A DNA stretch of 64,000 nt, from NCBI GenBank assembly GCA_947627455.1, contig CANQWC010000004.1:35159-99158 (forward strand). Reading direction: 5' to 3'. Positions 17,059 to 26,118 of this stretch are shown piece after piece. The number at the start of each line of letters is the position of its first letter. Positions within the stretch are counted from its first letter, which is position 1. The DNA is from an uncultured Clostridia bacterium. Lineage in GTDB: Bacteria > Bacillota > Clostridia > Oscillospirales > Ruminococcaceae. Position numbers and translations under genes: made by a program. Below the pieces are notes generated by a model. The model was not told where the DNA came from. It worked only from the letters and a program-made list of their open reading frames with translations, and ran no database searches.

Positions 17059-17256
17059 TTAATTTTCGGCATATTCAAGCCGAATATTTTGGTCGGGCTG
17101 CTCCTCGCCCGAAACAGTGACGGCCTCGGGAGGGCTGTTTGAAAATCGCAGGCCGACAGAAAGCATCACGGCGGCGAAAACAAGCATCGCGAAAAGCCTC
17201 AGAACATAGAACATCGCGGCGAGAAGACCCACCGCGATTTTTTCAGACCTCCGCAT
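17059..17256 (-). CDS. Small single-TM protein, 65 aa
   Basis: MRRSEKIAVGLLAAMFYVLRLFAMLVFAAVMLSVGLRFSNSPPEAVTVSGEEQPDQNIRLEYAEN; overlaps 3' end of pheA. Confidence 0.55.
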   Translation of the reverse strand: MRRSEKIAVGLLAAMFYVLRLFAMLVFAAVMLSVGLRFSNSPPEAVTVSGEEQPDQNIRLEYAEN

Positions 17257-18376
17257 AGTTGCCGAGGAACTTGAAGCTCTCGCAGGACTGCTCGAGGCTT
17301 TCGAGCAGAGCGGCGACCTTGGGGTCGCGGACTGAGCCCTGCATCTCGAAGAAGAACATGAACTCGAAATCGTGGCCGACGATGGGGCAGCTTTCAAGCT
17401 TTATCAGGTTGATCTCGAGCGCGGTGAGCTTTGCAAGAATCTCATAGAGCGCGCCCGGGCGGTGCTTCAGCGCGAGGATAAGGCTTATCCTGTCCGCCCC
17501 CGGGTAGATTTCGGGCTCGCGGGAGATGCAGATGAAGCGGGTGTAGTTGTTGTCGCTGTTCTGAATGTCCTTGGCGATCGGGACGAGGCCGTAGAGCTCG
17601 CAGGCGGAGTGAGAGGCTATCGCGGCGATGTCGCCGAATTCGGAACGCGCGGCAAGCTCGGCGGCCATCGCGGTATTCGCGCAGGGGACGACCTTTACCC
17701 TGTCGCCGAGGCCTTTTAAGAATTCCGAGCACTGGCCGAGAGCCTGCTCGTGCGAGCGGATCTCGCGTATTTTGTCGAGGGTCGCGCCCTTTTGGGCCAG
17801 AAGCTCGTGGCGGACAAAGAGCCTTTCGCTTCGCACTATTTTGACGTTCTTGCGGTTCAAGAGGTCGTAATTCGCCCTTACAGAGCCGTTTGAGCTGTTC
17901 TCGATCGGCACGACGCCGAATCGGCAGAGGCCGCTTTCAACCGCGTCGAAAACCGCCTCGAAGCTCTTGAAGAAGATGAGATTGCCGCGGGGGAACATTC
18001 GGTCGGCGGCCATCTGGGCATATGCGCCCTCGACGCCCTGAACCGCCACCGTTCCTGTCTGGGGAAACTCGCCGCAATTCAGGGAAAGCGCCTTTGTGAC
18101 CTCGCCCCTGACCGCGCCGCCGTAGGGCGAACGCGTCTCGCGGTAAGCGCGGCCGAGCTCGAAGAGATATGTATAGAAGCGGTGAATAAACGGCTCAAGG
18201 CTGCCGCTGTTTTCGCCCGCCCACTTCAAAAGCCCGCGCTCGCGGGACTTTATCTCGGCAGGGGTGAGCGCGCCGCTTTTAACGGCGAGATCCGAAAGCT
18301 CCATCCTCTTTAAAATCAGGGGCAGGAGCTCCTTGTCGAGGCTGTCGATTTCGTTTCTTATTTCGTTAAGCTCCAT
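17243..18376 (-). CDS. pheA: Bifunctional chorismate mutase/prephenate dehydratase
   Basis: CM-II N-terminus, PDT motifs (VEGAYAQMAA, VPIENSSNGSV), ACT domain (KHRPGALYEILAKL). Confidence 0.95.
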   Translation of the reverse strand: MELNEIRNEIDSLDKELLPLILKRMELSDLAVKSGALTPAEIKSRERGLLKWAGENSGSLEPFIHRFYTYLFELGRAYRETRSPYGGAVRGEVTKALSLNCGEFPQTGTVAVQGVEGAYAQMAADRMFPRGNLIFFKSFEAVFDAVESGLCRFGVVPIENSSNGSVRANYDLLNRKNVKIVRSERLFVRHELLAQKGATLDKIREIRSHEQALGQCSEFLKGLGDRVKVVPCANTAMAAELAARSEFGDIAAIASHSACELYGLVPIAKDIQNSDNNYTRFICISREPEIYPGADRISLILALKHRPGALYEILAKLTALEINLIKLESCPIVGHDFEFMFFFEMQGSVRDPKVAALLESLEQSCESFKFLGNYAEV

Positions 18377-18391
18377 TTTTTGAACCTCCGT

Positions 18392-19375
18392 TTATCCCCT
18401 GATCTTTTCGGCGAGAGCGCCGAATTTTTCGGGCTTTAATGATAGAGGGCCGTCGCACATGGCGTGCTCGGGGTCGTTGTGAACGGTGACTATAACGCCG
18501 TCGGCGCCCGCGGCTATCGAGGCCAGAGCAAGCGGCTCGACAAGGGTATATTTTCCCGAGGCGTCGGACGGGTCGGTCAAAACGGGAAGATGGGAGAGCT
18601 GTTTGAGCATCGGAACAGCGGTTATGTCAAGATTGAACGCGACAGAGCTCTCAAACGTTCTGATTCCGCGCTCGCACAAGATGACATTCGGGTTGCCGCC
18701 GTTCATTATGTATTCGGCGCTCATCAAAAGCTCTTCATAGGTGGCGCTCACGGCGCGCTTTAAGAGAACGGGCTTGTTCATCGCGCCGAGGGTCCTTAAG
18801 AGCTCGTAGTTGCGCATGTTTCGCCCGCCGACGATTATCAGGTCGACGTCGGTGAAAAGCTCAGACTGAGAGGGGTCGGCGATTTCGGCCGCTATCGGAA
18901 GCCCCGAGGCCCTTTTCGCCGTCACGAGGAGCTTTACACCCTCCTCACGAAGACCTTGGAAGGAATAGGGCGAGGTGCGGGACTTGAATGCCCCGCCCCA
19001 AAGGATATCTGCGCCGAGGGCCGAGAGGGTTTTTGAGAGCGGGATTATCTGCTCCTCGGATTCGACCGAGCCCGGGCCCGCGATTATCACCTTTTTATCG
19101 CCGCCGATTTCAACCCCGCCAACGTTTATCACGCTGTCGGTCGGGTGGAATTTTCGGTTCGCGCACTTATAGGGCTCCTGAACGCGCCTTACCGCCTCGA
19201 CGATATCGAGGGCGGAAATCAAGTCGATATCAAGCGCCGACGTGTCGCCGACAAGCCCGAGGATAGTCTGTTGGGCGCCGACGGTGGTCTGAACGCTTAT
19301 GCCCTTTGATTCGAGCCATGTCATCAGCCCGCGAAGCTGGGCCTTGTCGGGGTTTTGTTTGAGAATTACAACCAT
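18392..19375 (-). CDS. aroF: 3-deoxy-7-phosphoheptulonate synthase
   Basis: IIAGPGSVESEEQ, GGAFKSRTSPYSFQGL, LCERGIRTFE; N-terminal ferredoxin-like extension. Confidence 0.95.
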   Translation of the reverse strand: MVVILKQNPDKAQLRGLMTWLESKGISVQTTVGAQQTILGLVGDTSALDIDLISALDIVEAVRRVQEPYKCANRKFHPTDSVINVGGVEIGGDKKVIIAGPGSVESEEQIIPLSKTLSALGADILWGGAFKSRTSPYSFQGLREEGVKLLVTAKRASGLPIAAEIADPSQSELFTDVDLIIVGGRNMRNYELLRTLGAMNKPVLLKRAVSATYEELLMSAEYIMNGGNPNVILCERGIRTFESSVAFNLDITAVPMLKQLSHLPVLTDPSDASGKYTLVEPLALASIAAGADGVIVTVHNDPEHAMCDGPLSLKPEKFGALAEKIRG

Positions 19376-19381
19376 TTTCTG

Positions 19382-20152
19382 TCACTCGTAATCGACGACG
19401 TTGACCCAGTTGAGCAGGAACTCGCGCTCCTTCTCTTTTTCTTTTACCGACTGGGAAGCCGCAACTATCGGCATCCACTTTTGGACATACTGCTTTGCGG
19501 TGTCGGATTCCTTGCAGAAGAGGTCGAGATATTTCTTTGCGGTGTCGAACCTGCCCTCAAGGCAGAAGAGAAGATAGGTTCGGGCGGCGTCTGCCGAGGC
19601 GTTGCCTTGGGTCGCGTGGGCCCAGTCGATGATGTAAAGCTCGCCCGATTCGGAGACTATTACGTTAGACGGGTTGAAGTCGCCGTGGCAGACCTTGTTG
19701 TGCTTCGGCATGCCGTCGAGACGGACATGGAGCTCGTATCTTGTCGTGGCGTCGAGGCGGGCCTGAGATATCTTTGAATTCATTTTGTCTTTGAGCTTGT
19801 TGAGCATCGGGCAGGTGTGGCTCTGGACAGAGATCTGAAGCTCAACGAAGGTTTTAAGGTATTCGTCCTCTTTCTCGGGGTGCTCGGCCATAAGCTCGGC
19901 AAGGGTCTTGCCCTCGATATATTCGGCGACGATCGCCCAGCGGCCGTCGACAGTCGTGACCTCAAGAAGCTTCGGCATTTTAATGCCTGTCTCCTCGATT
20001 CGGGCGTGGTTGAGGGCTTCGTTGAGGATAAGCGCCTTTGAATAGCCCTCGACAAAAAGCTTTATGCAGCGGTCGCCGTCGCGATAGACGGTTTTGGTCG
20101 GCCTTTCGGCGATTATTTCAGCATTATTGAGATTCATCATTCTTCGCTCCAT
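19382..20152 (-). CDS. Phosphotransferase (APH/choline kinase-like)
   Basis: VCHGDFNPSNVIVSESGELYIIDWAHA Brenner and DW motifs. Confidence 0.88.
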   Translation of the reverse strand: MERRMMNLNNAEIIAERPTKTVYRDGDRCIKLFVEGYSKALILNEALNHARIEETGIKMPKLLEVTTVDGRWAIVAEYIEGKTLAELMAEHPEKEDEYLKTFVELQISVQSHTCPMLNKLKDKMNSKISQARLDATTRYELHVRLDGMPKHNKVCHGDFNPSNVIVSESGELYIIDWAHATQGNASADAARTYLLFCLEGRFDTAKKYLDLFCKESDTAKQYVQKWMPIVAASQSVKEKEKEREFLLNWVNVVDYE

Positions 20153-22752
20153 TTTCTGCCGTAATAGGCGTCAAGATACATTTTCTTAATCTCGCTCATC
20201 AGAGGATACCTCGGGTTCGCGCCCGTGCACTGGTCGTCGAACGCGTTCTCGACCATGTCGTCGAGCCTGTCGAGGAAGTCCTTTTCATCGGGGGCATAGT
20301 CGCGGATAGTCGGCTTGATGCCGATCTTCTCCTTAAGCTCGTCGATGGCCTTTATGAGGCTTTCGACCTTTTGGGCGTCGTCGCGGCCCTTAAGACCGAG
20401 GGCTTCGGCGATCTCGGCATATCTTCTCTGCGCGTGGGGATAGGCATACTGAGGGAAGGTGCCCATCTTTGCGGGGGCTTCGGCCGAGTTGAAGCGGATA
20501 ACCTCGTCAATTAAAAGCGCGTTGGCGATTCCGTGGGCGATGTGATGATAGGCGCCGAGCTTGTGGGCCATCGAGTGGCAGACGCCGAGGAAAGCGTTCG
20601 CAAAGGCCATGCCCGCCATAGTCGCGGCGTTGGCCATTTTTTCGCGGGCGAGGGCGTTTGTGCCGTCGTTGTAGGCGATCGGGAGATATTCAAAGATGAC
20701 CTTCAAAGCCTGAATCGCGAGGCCGTCGGTATAGTCGGTGGCCATCACCGAGACATAGGCCTCGAGCGCGTGAGTGACCGCGTCGATGCCCGAGGCGGCG
20801 GTAAGGCCCTTCGGGGCGGTCATGTGGAAATCGGTGTCGATTATCGCCATGTCGGGCAGGAGTTCGTAGTCGGCAAGGGGATATTTCACCCCTGTTTTTT
20901 CGTCGGTGATTACCGCGAACGGAGTGACCTCAGAGCCTGTTCCCGCAGAGGTCGGGATCGCGGCAAAGTAAGCTTTTTCACCCATCTTCGGGAAGGTGTA
21001 GACCCTCTTTCTTATGTCGGAGAAGCGCATCGCCATATCGGCAAAATCGGCCTCGGGGTGCTCATAAAGAACCCACATTATCTTTGCGGCGTCCATCGCC
21101 GAGCCGCCTCCGAGCGCGATTATAAGGTCAGGAGCAAAGTCGGTCATCGCCTTGGCGCCCGATTTTGCGGAGGCAAGTGTCGGGTCGGGCTCGACATCAA
21201 AGAACGATGTGAACTTAAGCCCGAGCTCGTGAAGTTTATCTTCAATCGGCTTGGTGTAGCCGTTTTTGTAGAGGAAGCTGTCGGTGACTATGAACGCGCG
21301 CTTTTTGCCCGAGTGCGCAAGCTCTTCAAGCGCGACGGGCAGGCAGCCCTGCTTTATATAGACCTTTTCGGGTGCGCGGAACCAGAGCATATTCTCTCTC
21401 CTTTCGGCGACGGTTTTAATGTTGAGAAGATGTTTTACGCCGACATTCTCGGATACCGAGTTGCCGCCCCATGAGCCGCAGCCCAGAGTAAGCGAGGGGG
21501 CGAGCCTGAAGTTGTAAAGGTCGCCGATGCCGCCGTGGGACGACGGAGTGTTCACCAAAATTCGGCAGGTCTTCATTCGCTCGGCAAACTCGTGAAGCTT
21601 TTCGCCCTCGGTCGCGGTGTTGAGGTATATCGACGAGGTGTGGCCGAAGCCGCCGTCGGCGATGAGCCTTTCGGCCTTGGCGAACGCGTCGTGAATGTCC
21701 TTGGCTTTATACATCGCGAGGACGGGGGAGAGCTTTTCGTGGGCGAATTCCTCCGAGAGCTCGACGCTCTCGACCTCGCCGATTAAAATTTTTGTCGACG
21801 GCGGAACCTCGACCCCGCAGAGCTTTGCGATGGTCGGGGCGGTCTGTCCGACTATCTTTGCGTTGAGCGCGCCGTTGATTATCATTGTGCGGCGAACCTT
21901 GTCGGTCTCCTCGGGAGAGAGGAAGTAGCAGCCGCGCTTTTTGAATTCCTCTTTGACGGCGTTGTAGACGCCCTTGAGGACGATTACCGATTGCTCCGAA
22001 GCGCAAATCATTCCGTTGTCAAATGTTTTGGAGTGGATTATCGAGTTTACAGCGAGTAATATATCGGCGGTGTCGTCGATAATCGCGGGGGTGTTTCCCG
22101 CTCCGACGCCGAGCGCGGGCTTGCCGCTTGAATAGGCCGATTTTACCATTCCCGCGCCGCCCGTCGCAAGGATTATATCGGCCTCGCGCATTAAAAGATT
22201 GGTCATCTCGAGGGTGGGAATGTCTATCCAAGAGATGATGCCCTCGGGGGCTCCCGCCTCGACAGCGGCCTCAAGAACAATTTTAGCCGCCTCGATAGTC
22301 GACTTCTTCGCCCTAGGGTGGGGGCTGATGATGATTCCGTTGCGGGTCTTTAACGAGATGAGCGTCTTGAAAATCGCGGTTGAGGTCGGGTTGGTGGTCG
22401 GAATCACCGCTGCGATGACGCCGATAGGCTCGGCGATTTTCATCACGCCGCCCGATTTATCCTCCTCGATGACGCCGCAGGTCTTGACGTTTTTATACTG
22501 ATTGTAAATATATTCGCTCGCGTAGTGGTTCTTGATGACCTTGTCCTCAACAACGCCCATGCCCGTTTCCTCTACCGCCATTTTTGCGAGCGGGATTCGC
22601 TGACGGTTGGCGGCCGTCGCCGCGGCAAGGAAGATTTTATCGACTTCCTCCTGAGAATACTCGGCGAAGCGCGCCTGCGCCTCACGGACGCGCTTTAAAG
22701 CTTCTTCAAGCTTCGGAACGCTGTCGACGGTTTCATAGTTTCTCTTTTCCAT
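20137..22752 (-). CDS. adhE: Bifunctional acetaldehyde-CoA/alcohol dehydrogenase
   Basis: ALDH half plus Fe-ADH half (GTGSEVTPFAVITD, HALEAYVS). Confidence 0.97.
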   Translation of the reverse strand: MEKRNYETVDSVPKLEEALKRVREAQARFAEYSQEEVDKIFLAAATAANRQRIPLAKMAVEETGMGVVEDKVIKNHYASEYIYNQYKNVKTCGVIEEDKSGGVMKIAEPIGVIAAVIPTTNPTSTAIFKTLISLKTRNGIIISPHPRAKKSTIEAAKIVLEAAVEAGAPEGIISWIDIPTLEMTNLLMREADIILATGGAGMVKSAYSSGKPALGVGAGNTPAIIDDTADILLAVNSIIHSKTFDNGMICASEQSVIVLKGVYNAVKEEFKKRGCYFLSPEETDKVRRTMIINGALNAKIVGQTAPTIAKLCGVEVPPSTKILIGEVESVELSEEFAHEKLSPVLAMYKAKDIHDAFAKAERLIADGGFGHTSSIYLNTATEGEKLHEFAERMKTCRILVNTPSSHGGIGDLYNFRLAPSLTLGCGSWGGNSVSENVGVKHLLNIKTVAERRENMLWFRAPEKVYIKQGCLPVALEELAHSGKKRAFIVTDSFLYKNGYTKPIEDKLHELGLKFTSFFDVEPDPTLASAKSGAKAMTDFAPDLIIALGGGSAMDAAKIMWVLYEHPEADFADMAMRFSDIRKRVYTFPKMGEKAYFAAIPTSAGTGSEVTPFAVITDEKTGVKYPLADYELLPDMAIIDTDFHMTAPKGLTAASGIDAVTHALEAYVSVMATDYTDGLAIQALKVIFEYLPIAYNDGTNALAREKMANAATMAGMAFANAFLGVCHSMAHKLGAYHHIAHGIANALLIDEVIRFNSAEAPAKMGTFPQYAYPHAQRRYAEIAEALGLKGRDDAQKVESLIKAIDELKEKIGIKPTIRDYAPDEKDFLDRLDDMVENAFDDQCTGANPRYPLMSEIKKMYLDAYYGRKWSEE

Positions 22753-22782
22753 AAAACTCCTCCTAAAAAATTATCGAAATTA

Positions 22783-23322
22783 TTATGTCAGCTCGCGCGA
22801 GTCGTACCGATTGCCATCGAGCGAAGTCCAGTCAAGGGTGCTGCCCTCCCAGAGAATAAAGCCCTTGGGGCTTCCCTCCTTCGGAATCGACACCGAGCCG
22901 GGGTTTGCGAACAGAACGCCGTTTTTAACTGTGTTGTCGGGAACATGGGTGTGCCCCGAAAATACCGCCTTGATCCCGCCGAGCGCAAGCCTCTCCATGT
23001 CCTTATGGCCGTGGATCGCAAGCGCCGCGACGACGCCGTTATAAATAAGCGCGGTCTCGGACATCATGGGAAAGTTCAGAACCATCTGGTCGACCTCGCT
23101 GTCGCAGTTGCCCTTTATGCAGATGATTCGGTCGGCGTAGGCGTTGAGCATGTCGGCGACGGCCTTGGGGTCATAGCCCTCGCATAGGCCGTTTCTCGGG
23201 CCGTGGTAGAGGATATCGCCCAAAAGCAGAAGCTTTTCGGCGCCCGAGGCGTCGAAGCGTTCAAGAAGCCTTCGGCAATATTCGGCCGAGCCGTGGATAT
23301 CCGAAGCTATCATTATTTTCAT
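22783..23322 (-). CDS. YfcE-like metallophosphoesterase
   Basis: MKIMIASDIHGS, LLGDILYHGPRN, GNCDSEVD, FSGHTHVP. Confidence 0.93.
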   Translation of the reverse strand: MKIMIASDIHGSAEYCRRLLERFDASGAEKLLLLGDILYHGPRNGLCEGYDPKAVADMLNAYADRIICIKGNCDSEVDQMVLNFPMMSETALIYNGVVAALAIHGHKDMERLALGGIKAVFSGHTHVPDNTVKNGVLFANPGSVSIPKEGSPKGFILWEGSTLDWTSLDGNRYDSRELT

Positions 23323-23423
23323 ATTTTCACCCCTCGCCCGCCTGCTTATACATATTACAGTATATCAGAAACCCGCGTTAAAGTCAATAAACCCGCGATG
23401 TTTCAGCATTTGCTACAAAAAAA

Positions 23424-23456
23424 TCCGACTTAGCAATCGCGAAGTCGGAATTTTTA
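23424..23456 (-). terminator. Terminator downstream of 23457-23942
   Basis: TCCGACTT-agcaatcgc-GAAGTCGGA with flanking A/T runs. Confidence 0.65.
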
Positions 23457-23942
23457 TCACTCTGAGCCGCCGTCAAGAGCGCTGCTTTTTATCTCGCCCA
23501 AAATTCTGGCGGCCTCGGGGCTGTTTGAGTCTTCTCTGAGAAGTTTTAACGCCGAATAGATCTCGTCGGCATAAGGCATCATCGCCTCACGGTTGATGAG
23601 CATGGCCTCGGAAACCGCGTAGCAAACGCTCGCAACTGCGGGGTCGGCGTCGGAATGGAGCTTCGGGTTGACGTCGGCGCGAATGTCCGACTCGGTCACC
23701 AGCACCGAAAAGGCGTGAAACTGCTCGGCCGCGGCGTTCCAGTCGCTGAGCTTGCCGCTCTCGAGGTAATCCTCAAGATCATCGGCGGCATAGATAAGGT
23801 GGCTTTCGTAGTAGACCTTGTTCCACCTGATGTATTTGTTGAGGTCGATTTTCGTCGACAGCCAGAGTATGCAGAAAATTATCGCGACAAAAAACCAAGC
23901 AAGAAGCATCAGCTTGCCCTTGGTCGACTTTGAAATCTTCAT
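23457..23942 (-). CDS. Membrane-anchored protein of unknown function
   Basis: MKISKSTKGKLMLLAWFFVAIIFCILWLSTKIDLNK...; start after AGGTC RBS-like. Confidence 0.7.
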   Translation of the reverse strand: MKISKSTKGKLMLLAWFFVAIIFCILWLSTKIDLNKYIRWNKVYYESHLIYAADDLEDYLESGKLSDWNAAAEQFHAFSVLVTESDIRADVNPKLHSDADPAVASVCYAVSEAMLINREAMMPYADEIYSALKLLREDSNSPEAARILGEIKSSALDGGSE

Positions 23943-23964
23943 GGCTGACCTTTCCGCAAAACGC

Positions 23965-23992
23965 TTGACAAAGATGAAATGTGTGGTATAAT
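23965..23992 (+). promoter_or_regulatory. Promoter of small RNA 1
   Basis: TTGACA-N16-TATAAT; near-identical to 24117-24144. Confidence 0.8.
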
Positions 23993-23998
23993 ATAAGC

Positions 23999-24094
23999 AG
24001 CGAGGAGACCCGACGGGTCGCTGAACGGCAAGGAACAAATGTCAGATTATACTGACAAGAGCCGTTTGTGGATCAGACAAACGGCTTGTTTTTA
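23999..24094 (+). ncRNA. Candidate small RNA 1 (orphan antitoxin-like)
   Basis: Promoter just upstream; hairpins GACCC-gac-GGGTC, GTCAG-attata-CTGAC; terminator AGCCGTTTGT-ggatcag-ACAAACGGCT-TGTTTTT; no ORF. Confidence 0.65.
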
Positions 24095-24116
24095 TGTCGG
24101 AGCTCGAAGCTGCCCC

Positions 24117-24144
24117 TTGACAAAGCCGAAATGTGTGATATAAT
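24117..24144 (+). promoter_or_regulatory. Promoter of small RNA 2
   Basis: TTGACA-N16-TATAAT. Confidence 0.8.
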
Positions 24145-24150
24145 ATAAGT

Positions 24151-24233
24151 AGCAAAGAGCTGATTTGGCTCAGCTAAGTTTAACAGTTACAAAAAGCAAC
24201 CGCCACTTTGGAAGAGCCGGCGGTTACTTTTTT
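24151..24233 (+). ncRNA. Candidate antitoxin RNA (type I TA), convergent with the 23-aa ORF
   Basis: 5' hairpin AGCTGA-tttggc-TCAGCT; terminator AACCGCC...GGCGGTTACTTTTTT shared in both directions. Confidence 0.65.
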
Positions 24234-24295
24234 ATGGTTTTGAATATTTCAAGAATGATAAAAGCCAAAACAACTATAAGTATCAATTCTTCCAT
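24224..24295 (-). CDS. Candidate type I toxin, 23-aa hydrophobic peptide MEELILIVVLAFIILEIFKTIKK
   Basis: ATG at 24295, SD AAGGGGGTGG, consensus promoter 24347-24375 minus, stop at the base of the shared terminator. Confidence 0.65.
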   Translation of the reverse strand: MEELILIVVLAFIILEIFKTIKK

Positions 24296-24346
24296 TCGCT
24301 GCCACCCCCTTTCGGGGCTTTACCGCATCAGCTCTCTGCTGAAAGA

Positions 24347-24375
24347 ATTATACAATATATTTTTATTTTTGTCAA
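24347..24375 (-). promoter_or_regulatory. Promoter of candidate toxin mRNA
   Basis: Minus strand TTGACA-N17-TATAAT (perfect consensus). Confidence 0.8.
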
Positions 24376-24377
24376 TT

Positions 24378-24412
24378 AAAAGCCCCCGCATGCATCGAGG
24401 GCTTTTTTACAT
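24378..24412 (-). terminator. proS terminator
   Basis: AAAGCCCTC...GGGGGCTTTT. Confidence 0.65.
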
Positions 24413-25855
24413 TTAATAGGCCTTGCCCCAAACGACCATGCAGGTCGCGGGCTTGCCGCAGCAGACGCATTTGTCGTCTATCTGCTCCTGATCAAAGGGT
24501 ATGCAGCGCGAGCCTGCGCCCGTGAGCTCTTTGACCTTTTTCTCGCACTCTTCGTTGCCGCACCACATCGCCTTGACGAAGCCGTCGCCCTTTTCGGCGA
24601 GAGCGGCGTTTATCTCATCGACCGACTTGCAGGCGTAGGTCCTGCGCTCGCGGTTTTCAAGGGCTTTCTGATACATTCCGTCGTGAACCGCCTGAAGCCG
24701 CTCGTTTACGCGCTCGACAAGCTCATCGAGAGGTATAAAGGTCTTGTTGCGGTTGTGCCTTTCAACGGCGACGCAGTGGCCCTCTTCAATATCCCTCGGG
24801 CCGATCTCAATTCTCAGCGGAACGCCCTTCATCTCATACTCGGAATATTTCCACCCGGGCGACTGCTCGGAGTCGTCAAGCTTTACCCTCAGCCCCGCGG
24901 CCTTGAGGGTCTCGTAGAGCTCGTTCGCCTTTTCGAGGACGCCCTCTTTATGCTGGGCGACGGGGATTATCACAACCTGAATAGGCGCGACGGCGGGCGG
25001 AAGAACAAGGCCGTTGTCGTCGCCGTGGGTCATTATTATCGCGCCGATGAGGCGGGTGGTCACGCCCCATGAGGTCTGGTGGGGGACGCATACCGTGTTG
25101 TTCTTGTCGGTATAGGTGATGCCGAAAGCCTTTGCGAAGCCGTCGCCGAAATAGTGCGAGGTGCCCGCCTGAAGCGCCTTGCCGTCATGCATAAGCGCCT
25201 CGATGGCGTAGGTCGAGACCGCGCCCGCAAACTTGTCGCTCTCGGTCTTCTTGCCCTTGATGACAGGCATCGCGAGGGCCTGCTCGCAGAAATCGGCATA
25301 GACGTTTAACATTCTCTCGGTCTCTTCGATCGCCTCCTCGGCGGTGGCGTGGATAGTGTGGCCCTCCTGCCACAAGAACTCGCGCGAGCGCAGGAACGGA
25401 CGGGTGGTCTTTTCCCATCTCACAACCGAGACCCACTGGTTATAGAGCTTCGGGAGGTCGCGGTAGCTATGAACAATGTTCGCGTAGTGCTCGCAGAAAA
25501 GCGTCTCAGAGGTCGGGCGGACGCAGAGGCGCTCTTCAAGCTTCTCGTTTCCGCCGTGGGTGACCCACGCAACCTCGGGCGCGAAGCCCTCGACGTGGTC
25601 TTTCTCTTTATTCAGCAGGCTCTCGGGAATGAACATCGGCATACAGACGTTCTCGTGGCCGAGCTCCTTGAATTTTGAATCCAGAATCTTCTGCATGTTC
25701 TCCCATATCGCGTAGCCGTAGGGGCGAATGACCATGCAGCCCTTGACCGAGGTGTATTCGATCAGCTCCGCCTTTTTTACTATGTCGGTGTACCACTGCG
25801 CAAAATCCTCGTCCATTGAGGTTATCGAGGCAACCAATTTCTCGTTTTTAGCCAT
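24413..25855 (-). CDS. proS: Proline--tRNA ligase (type 3, short form)
   Basis: [37 protein letters not shown]. Confidence 0.96.
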   Translation of the reverse strand: MAKNEKLVASITSMDEDFAQWYTDIVKKAELIEYTSVKGCMVIRPYGYAIWENMQKILDSKFKELGHENVCMPMFIPESLLNKEKDHVEGFAPEVAWVTHGGNEKLEERLCVRPTSETLFCEHYANIVHSYRDLPKLYNQWVSVVRWEKTTRPFLRSREFLWQEGHTIHATAEEAIEETERMLNVYADFCEQALAMPVIKGKKTESDKFAGAVSTYAIEALMHDGKALQAGTSHYFGDGFAKAFGITYTDKNNTVCVPHQTSWGVTTRLIGAIIMTHGDDNGLVLPPAVAPIQVVIIPVAQHKEGVLEKANELYETLKAAGLRVKLDDSEQSPGWKYSEYEMKGVPLRIEIGPRDIEEGHCVAVERHNRNKTFIPLDELVERVNERLQAVHDGMYQKALENRERRTYACKSVDEINAALAEKGDGFVKAMWCGNEECEKKVKELTGAGSRCIPFDQEQIDDKCVCCGKPATCMVVWGKAY

Positions 25856-25891
25856 AATTTTCAATACTCCTTGTGATATTTATTTTGATTA

Positions 25892-26074
25892 TTACTCTTT
25901 GTCATCTTTATCTTCCACCCTTTCGGGTCGCGGCTCCTCGGGAGGCTGACCCTCTTCGGCAGATTTTCTATGACTGTCGATGAATTTCGCAAGCTTCGGG
26001 GTCAGAAGAATCAGAACATAGACACCCGCCAAGAGTATGAACAGCTTGAGAAAGAAGACTCCCCATACGCCCAT
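25892..26074 (-). CDS. Small membrane protein
   Basis: MGVWGVFFLKLFILLAGVYVLILLTPKLAKFIDSHRKSAEEGQPPEEPRPERVEDKDDKE. Confidence 0.6.
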   Translation of the reverse strand: MGVWGVFFLKLFILLAGVYVLILLTPKLAKFIDSHRKSAEEGQPPEEPRPERVEDKDDKE

Positions 26075-26118
26075 TTCAAGCGCCCCTTTCTTTTTGGCAA
26101 ACACTTTTAAACACTATA

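Noticed and set aside
20533-21786. Long plus-strand ORFs opposite adhE
   Set aside because: Mirror frames of adhE
24165-24416. 83-aa plus-strand ORF MAQLSLTVTKSNRHFG...
   Set aside because: Runs through the small RNA, its terminator and the opposite toxin gene and promoter; no RBS
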